In this document: one piece after another, positions 3,547 through 7,112 of the stretch
Layout: each line of letters starts with the position of its first letter
How positions within the stretch are numbered: position 1 is the stretch's first letter
DNA from: Deltaproteobacteria bacterium
GTDB lineage: Bacteria; Desulfobacterota; Desulfarculia; Adiutricales; Adiutricaceae
DNA length: 7,112 nucleotides
Direction: 5' to 3'
NCBI GenBank assembly: GCA_031278795.1
Contig: JAITJT010000051.1
Span: 1 to 7,112 of the forward strand
Notes under the pieces: generated by a model
What the model was told of the DNA's origin: nothing
The model's database searches: none
The model's input: only the letters and a program-made list of their open reading frames with translations
Position numbers and translations under genes: made by a program

Positions 3547-6500
3547 TCATAGTAACTGCAAGAGTTTTCCGGACACAGTGAAATTGGTTGTGTTGAATTT
3601 CACCCCGCTGGAATCTATTTCCATTTTCGAGGCGCCCACGTTCATGAATACTTTAGTGGCATGTTTCAAATTAGCCCCGGAATTTTGGATAATTAGGGCT
3701 CGGCTGTCATTAAACTGCAAGGTCGCGGACTTGTCCTTCAATTCCAGATAGTTCTTATCCGCACCGGATAGTTTGGCGCTCGTGGAGTCAGCCTTGAGCT
3801 GGAGATATAGGTCCTTGTCCGCCTTCAAGGTGGCGCTCTCTTGCTCCAGGGTCAAAGTCACGGGCTTGTCGCCCGCGCTTCCCTGCTTTAAGATTATGGA
3901 GCTGGTCTTGGAGTTGGTCTCCAAGGTAATGGGTGAGTTGTCCTCGTTGGTGTGGAAGAGGATGCCCGAGGGGAAACTCTCGGGGTTTATGCGCACCTTG
4001 CTTTCGTTTATGGCTTTCCTGGCCGCGTTTAGGTCAGTATCCAGTAGCCCGGCCGTTAGCATTACGTCGTAATCGGCGTTATCGCTAATGCCAGTTAAAA
4101 ACTGCATGCTTTTAGCGGCTTTAGCTATGATGCTTTCCTTGGCGCATAAGCTCACCTCGTCCGCTAAGAGCCTAACCAGTGGCGATCTAAGGACTATCGC
4201 CTGTTCTTTGTAAAAATTATCTATGGTGCCTGTATTAGATTCCTTTGTCACTATATGGGTGGGGATAAGATCGTCATACTCTTTAGTGCGCATGAGGGTA
4301 CCCACCCGATCCGCAGAAGACTCCAAAATTAGAGGCCCCTTACTGGATAGCGCGGCAGCCGTCTCCGCCAATATGTCCACGTAGGAATCCGTGTTTTCGA
4401 TGACCACACCCTTGGTCGCCAGCTTTCCTTTATGGATAAGATAGGACTGGGCGATAAGGTCAATCACTTCGGCAAGAGCTCCCACCGCGGGTGTACCCGC
4501 GGCCGCTCCCTTGGCCATCACCTTTTGAAAGGTGCTGGCGTTAGACTCCAGCTTATCCGTGGCGTGCATATACCCGGAGGCTGCATCCGCGCCTTGCCCT
4601 AAGAAGGCCAAGATGTTGTTAATCAAGCCGATGACGATTATGGCGTCGCTTCCCTTGTTAATTTTACTTCTCCACACCCCCGCGGCCCCACTCTCGTCGG
4701 CTTTTAGATGCATGAGGTTCTTGTGTGGGTCGGAAAGTGTCTTAGCTAAGGCCGCTTTTACTATTTCCAATTTCAAGAGGATATTGGGGATGGTGCCCAC
4801 CACCTTGTCAAAACCCTTGAAGAAGGTCTTGGCCATGCTTTCTGTTTTGTCATCATCTTTCTTATTGGAATAGGCATCTATCTGTTTGTCCACTACCTCA
4901 GCGGCCTCCTTGGCGGCCGAGAGCGCGGCTATTAGCTTCTGAATAAACCCGGACGATGCCCTCACCTTATGCTCAACACCTGTGTTGGTGGTGGATGAGA
5001 AGCCGGCGATGGTGGAATTTATGCTGGAAAGAGAGGTGGCGTAGTCAGCCTCCATGGTGCAGGCGGTGGGAGAGCCCGAGTAGAGACCAATCTTCCCCCT
5101 ACGCGATCCAGAATCCAAAACCGCGTGCTGGTGGCCAGGTTCTTCCCCAAAGAAAAGAGATCCTCCACCCTTGGTGCCTATTCCGGAGACATTGGCGCAG
5201 GAGCTGTTGATGACGTTACCTGTTTCAGCGTTGGGAACTGCCCCGGCTATAACCGGTCTATCCGGATTCCCGTCCACGAATGTGAGTATCACCTCGGCCC
5301 CTGGTGTTAGGGGGAAGTTTTGTCCGTAGCCCTTCCCCACCGAGGGTTGGGCCATCCTCACCCAGCAGGAGGCCTTGCCTCCGGCCCTGGCGGAGGTATC
5401 CAGGGGCATTCTTATCTTATAGCTTCCGTAGGCGTTCATCTCCGGGGTGTCACCGGATCCGGCTCCGTCTATCCAGGCCGTGACCGTCCCGGTGGCCTTA
5501 GGTCTCTCTGTTATCCTCTCCGGCCTAAAATTAAGATCTTTTCTCTGGAGCTTAAATTCCACCAGGAAACGGCTGTAGTCCTCACCATCACCCGGGGCCG
5601 CGCTCAAACCGGATACCCGGGGCATTTCCTCGCGCCCCTCGAATCTGGTCTCAGTTACCAGGTAGCGGGTGTTGTATTCCGCGAGGGGGTGGTTCTCCAC
5701 GGTGATTATCCTTCCAGGCATTATCCCTGGAACCGTGGCCTCCCCGGACTCATACTCTGATCGGGTGAGGAGCTCCTCTTTCCTTATGTTTCCAATCCTT
5801 TTCCCCTCCGCCACCGTGTCAAAATTCTCACCGTAGAGGTACACCTCACCCCTTCCGTGGTCAGATACATCAAGGTTAACCTCCAGCAAGCGGTTGGGGT
5901 TCTTCCAGTCGTAGTCCCTGAGCCTCAATGCCTTGGGCGGAACACTCTCAGTGGATCTAAAATTCTTGATTTCACTTTTCCCCTCGCTGGGTACAAGTCC
6001 AGTGGTCGCGGTGTAGACGAGCTTAAGCTCGTCTTTTCCGTCAAAGAGGCTCTGGTAGCCCTCCATATTGTCGGTTAGCACCACCTCGTCTGTCTCCCCG
6101 CTCTGGTCGTAGTAGAGGGCGATTCCCTCGTTTTCCAGGGTCCTTAGGACGAATTTGAGGAGATCCTCGTCTTTCTGGAAAATAAACTCGTGGCTGGGGT
6201 AGCTTCCCTGGTCCAGCTTCAGCTTAAGCTTGCTCTGGTCGAAGCCCCCGAAAGTTAAGCTGTCCTTCACAATGTCTAGGGAGTTCATGTCCAGGTGTAT
6301 GCGGTTCTGGATTTGCCCTTCCAATACGCACAGAGACGGCACAATGGTGAAGTCCACGAAAGTCCTGTCACCCACCACCCGGCCGGTTTCCACGCCCCCT
6401 AGGATGCCGTGCCATTTGGCGTCATAGGCCTGGGGCAAATTAGTAAGCTCTCTTTCCTTGCGGCTCTCGTCAACTATGGAGAGGGTCACCTTGGAGGTGA

Positions 6501-6669
6501 AGAGGTCCTCCATCTTCATGGAGTCTAGTTCTTTGGTTTTAATGAGGGCCAGAACCACTATCTTATAGAGGCCGTTTAGCTTGGCCTCGCCTGAAAAGGT
6601 GGTGACCTGGGGCTCCAGGTCAGGGAAGCTCGAAAACTTCAGCTCTACTTTCAGACGAGTCTTTGGCAT
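3547..6669 (-). CDS. vgrG: Long VgrG (TssI) T6SS spike protein with helical and beta-repeat C-terminal extension
   Basis: VgrG trimers form the puncturing spike at the tip of the Hcp tube and carry effectors. At 1040 residues this one exceeds the usual roughly 600-700. Residues 1-385 match the gp27/gp5-like base, for example SHEFIFQKDEDLLKFVLRTL (159-178) with ENEGIALYY (179-187). Residues 390-480 are the gp5 OB-fold, ending in the family motif DGNPDRPVIAGAVPN. GIGTKGGGSLFF (496-507) resembles the start of the gp5-C needle. Residues 571-750 are then helix-rich and alanine/lysine-rich, with a hydrophobic stretch at 676-690. From about 750 the sequence returns to beta-type repeats, with a clear 17-residue periodicity at 940-1030, ending at LLQLL. 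The start ATG (6667-6669) has only a weak GGTG upstream. Composition falls from about 60% to 48-49% GC toward the 3' end. No adaptor or immunity gene adjoins. The family call is very secure; an effector role for the extension is inference. Confidence 0.95.
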   Translation of the reverse strand: MPKTRLKVELKFSSFPDLEPQVTTFSGEAKLNGLYKIVVLALIKTKELDSMKMEDLFTSKVTLSIVDESRKERELTNLPQAYDAKWHGILGGVETGRVVGDRTFVDFTIVPSLCVLEGQIQNRIHLDMNSLDIVKDSLTFGGFDQSKLKLKLDQGSYPSHEFIFQKDEDLLKFVLRTLENEGIALYYDQSGETDEVVLTDNMEGYQSLFDGKDELKLVYTATTGLVPSEGKSEIKNFRSTESVPPKALRLRDYDWKNPNRLLEVNLDVSDHGRGEVYLYGENFDTVAEGKRIGNIRKEELLTRSEYESGEATVPGIMPGRIITVENHPLAEYNTRYLVTETRFEGREEMPRVSGLSAAPGDGEDYSRFLVEFKLQRKDLNFRPERITERPKATGTVTAWIDGAGSGDTPEMNAYGSYKIRMPLDTSARAGGKASCWVRMAQPSVGKGYGQNFPLTPGAEVILTFVDGNPDRPVIAGAVPNAETGNVINSSCANVSGIGTKGGGSLFFGEEPGHQHAVLDSGSRRGKIGLYSGSPTACTMEADYATSLSSINSTIAGFSSTTNTGVEHKVRASSGFIQKLIAALSAAKEAAEVVDKQIDAYSNKKDDDKTESMAKTFFKGFDKVVGTIPNILLKLEIVKAALAKTLSDPHKNLMHLKADESGAAGVWRSKINKGSDAIIVIGLINNILAFLGQGADAASGYMHATDKLESNASTFQKVMAKGAAAGTPAVGALAEVIDLIAQSYLIHKGKLATKGVVIENTDSYVDILAETAAALSSKGPLILESSADRVGTLMRTKEYDDLIPTHIVTKESNTGTIDNFYKEQAIVLRSPLVRLLADEVSLCAKESIIAKAAKSMQFLTGISDNADYDVMLTAGLLDTDLNAARKAINESKVRINPESFPSGILFHTNEDNSPITLETNSKTSSIILKQGSAGDKPVTLTLEQESATLKADKDLYLQLKADSTSAKLSGADKNYLELKDKSATLQFNDSRALIIQNSGANLKHATKVFMNVGASKMEIDSSGVKFNTTNFTVSGKLLQLL

Positions 6670-6691
6670 TTTAACGCACCATAAATCTGCA

Positions 6692-6697
6692 ATTATA
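6692..6697 (-). promoter_or_regulatory. Candidate -10 box for vgrG
   Basis: A perfect TATAAT on the minus strand lies 23 bases before the vgrG ATG. No good -35 box stands at 16-18 bases, and the region is so AT-rich that a chance match is likely. If used, the leader would be only about 15 bases long. Confidence 0.25.
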
Positions 6698-6704
6698 TTT
6701 AAAC

Positions 6705-6778
6705 AACTTTAACAAACTTTGAATTTTGAAGTTGACTTGGTTTTAACTTTAAAAGCAATAGAATAGTATTAGAACTTT
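6705..6778. repeat. Four AACTTT direct repeats upstream of vgrG
   Basis: AACTTT occurs at 6705, 6715, 6745 and 6773, with spacings of 10, 30 and 28 bases, close to whole helical turns. They lie immediately upstream of the candidate vgrG -10 box and could be binding sites for a regulator. The region is AT-rich, so chance cannot be excluded. Confidence 0.25.
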
Positions 6779-7003
6779 AACGCTTGATTAGGTGAACGCA
6801 ATATATTGGCAAATATTAAGGGAAATATTTACAATTAAAAGGCGTGCTAGCTATAAACATTAGCCCATAGCGCTACAATCGTCTAGGGTATGCTTGGCAC
6901 AAAGTCCTGGGGACATGGTTATAGGGCCTTGGCTTTAAGACTTGAATTATGCCATTGCCTTTAGGACTTTTTGGAAAAGAGCGTAAAAGAAAGGTTTCAG
7001 GAA

Positions 7004-7032
7004 AATAGGCGCTTTCCTAAAGTGAGCCTATT
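7004..7032 (-). terminator. Weak terminator-like hairpin for a possible minus-strand gene to the right
   Basis: AATAGGC (7004-7010) pairs with GCCTATT (7026-7032). The loop holds a smaller CTTT/AAAG stem. On the minus strand the stem ends in ATTTTCC, a short T-run. This would suit the end of a gene arriving from beyond the right edge, but no such gene can be recognised. Confidence 0.25.
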
Positions 7033-7112
7033 GTAAGAGGCCTTTTCCAGCGTTTCCCAAACATTCTATAACGGAGATTTTGCTTTTGATAATATGCCTT
7101 TTAAATTTCCAT

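Larger units (their letters stand above)
6670..7112. other. 443 bp AT-rich non-coding region upstream of vgrG
   Basis: I see no supportable gene here. Open frames on both strands are short (an 18-codon plus-strand frame at 6949-7008 has no ribosome site), and frames entering from the right edge stop within about 30 codons. The part nearest vgrG is very AT-rich, with four AACTTT repeats, a palindrome CAATATATTG (6799-6808) and an AAATATT/AATATTT dyad (6811-6830). It presumably contains the vgrG promoter. The neighbouring gene lies beyond the window. Confidence 0.6.

Noticed and set aside
5320..5760. 146-codon plus-strand frame opposite vgrG
   Set aside because: It is antisense to the conserved OB-fold region of vgrG, with no ribosome site and no recognisable domain; a shadow of the GC-rich codon pattern.
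6894..6910. TTGGCAC on the plus strand, resembling a sigma-54 -24 box
   Set aside because: The -12 position reads CCTGG and lacks the required GC at the right spacing, and no plus-strand gene follows.
6949..7008. 18-codon plus-strand frame (MPLPLGLFGKERKRKVSG)
   Set aside because: It has no Shine-Dalgarno, is very short and lies in AT-rich non-coding sequence.
7028..7111. Minus-strand open frame entering from the right edge (27 codons to TAG), followed by a hairpin
   Set aside because: It is too short to tell from chance and no protein family is recognisable; only the hairpin is listed, at low confidence.
7094..7112. Possible plus-strand gene start ATG (MPFKFP...) at the right edge
   Set aside because: The nearest GGAG is 17 bases upstream, too far, and only six codons are visible.
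1..7112. CRISPR array, tRNA, rRNA or insertion sequence
   Set aside because: No regularly spaced repeats, no tRNA-like cloverleaf and no transposase or terminal repeats were seen.

Overview
All five genes in this 7.1 kb window lie on the minus strand and belong to a bacterial type VI secretion system (T6SS), the contractile, phage-tail-like injection machine of Gram-negative bacteria. In transcription order, right to left, they are a long vgrG (tssI, spike; 6669-3547), tssB (vipA/impB small sheath subunit; 3418-2924), tssC (vipB/impC large sheath subunit; 2859-1378), and two tandem hcp (tssD, inner tube) paralogs (1168-689 and 512-33). Together they encode the moving part of the apparatus: spike, sheath and tube. 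No baseplate genes (tssE, F, G, K), membrane-complex genes (tssJ, L, M), clpV, PAAR or recognisable separate effector or immunity gene is in the window, so the rest of the system must lie outside it.

Layout. Positions 6670-7112 are AT-rich and non-coding as far as I can see, with a possible -10 box, AACTTT direct repeats and a weak terminator-like hairpin. vgrG and tssB are 128 nt apart, with a T10 tract (minus strand) in the tssB leader. tssB and tssC are 64 nt apart and look co-transcribed. The 209 nt tssC-hcp gap holds the clearest regulatory signal: a near-consensus sigma-54 (RpoN) -24/-12 element at 1262-1277, with a TTCCTC/GAGGAA dyad at 1327-1353 about 90 bp upstream of the predicted start site. 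The 176 nt gap between the hcp genes holds hairpins and an A8 tract but no convincing promoter. The two Hcp proteins differ at about 29 of 159 residues, and their 3' ends share a 65 bp identical stretch.

Organism. The coding sequence is moderately GC-rich with AT-rich spacers, Shine-Dalgarno sites are good, the T6SS genes resemble the proteobacterial ImpB/ImpC/Hcp set, and hcp appears RpoN-dependent. This suggests a proteobacterium or a Desulfobacterota/deltaproteobacterial relative. The phylum is a guess and the genus cannot be read from the window.

The most unusual gene is vgrG. At 1040 residues it is much longer than a typical spike of roughly 600-700. It has a standard gp27/gp5-like N-terminal half, then a helix-rich stretch (about residues 571-750) with a hydrophobic core segment, then a beta-repeat needle with about 17-residue periodicity. 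The 3' part of the gene is visibly poorer in GC than the 5' part (about 48-49% versus 60% in sampled 300 bp blocks), which fits a mosaic or cargo-carrying (evolved) VgrG. I see no wholly new system. The candidates for novelty are this VgrG extension and the separately regulated hcp pair.
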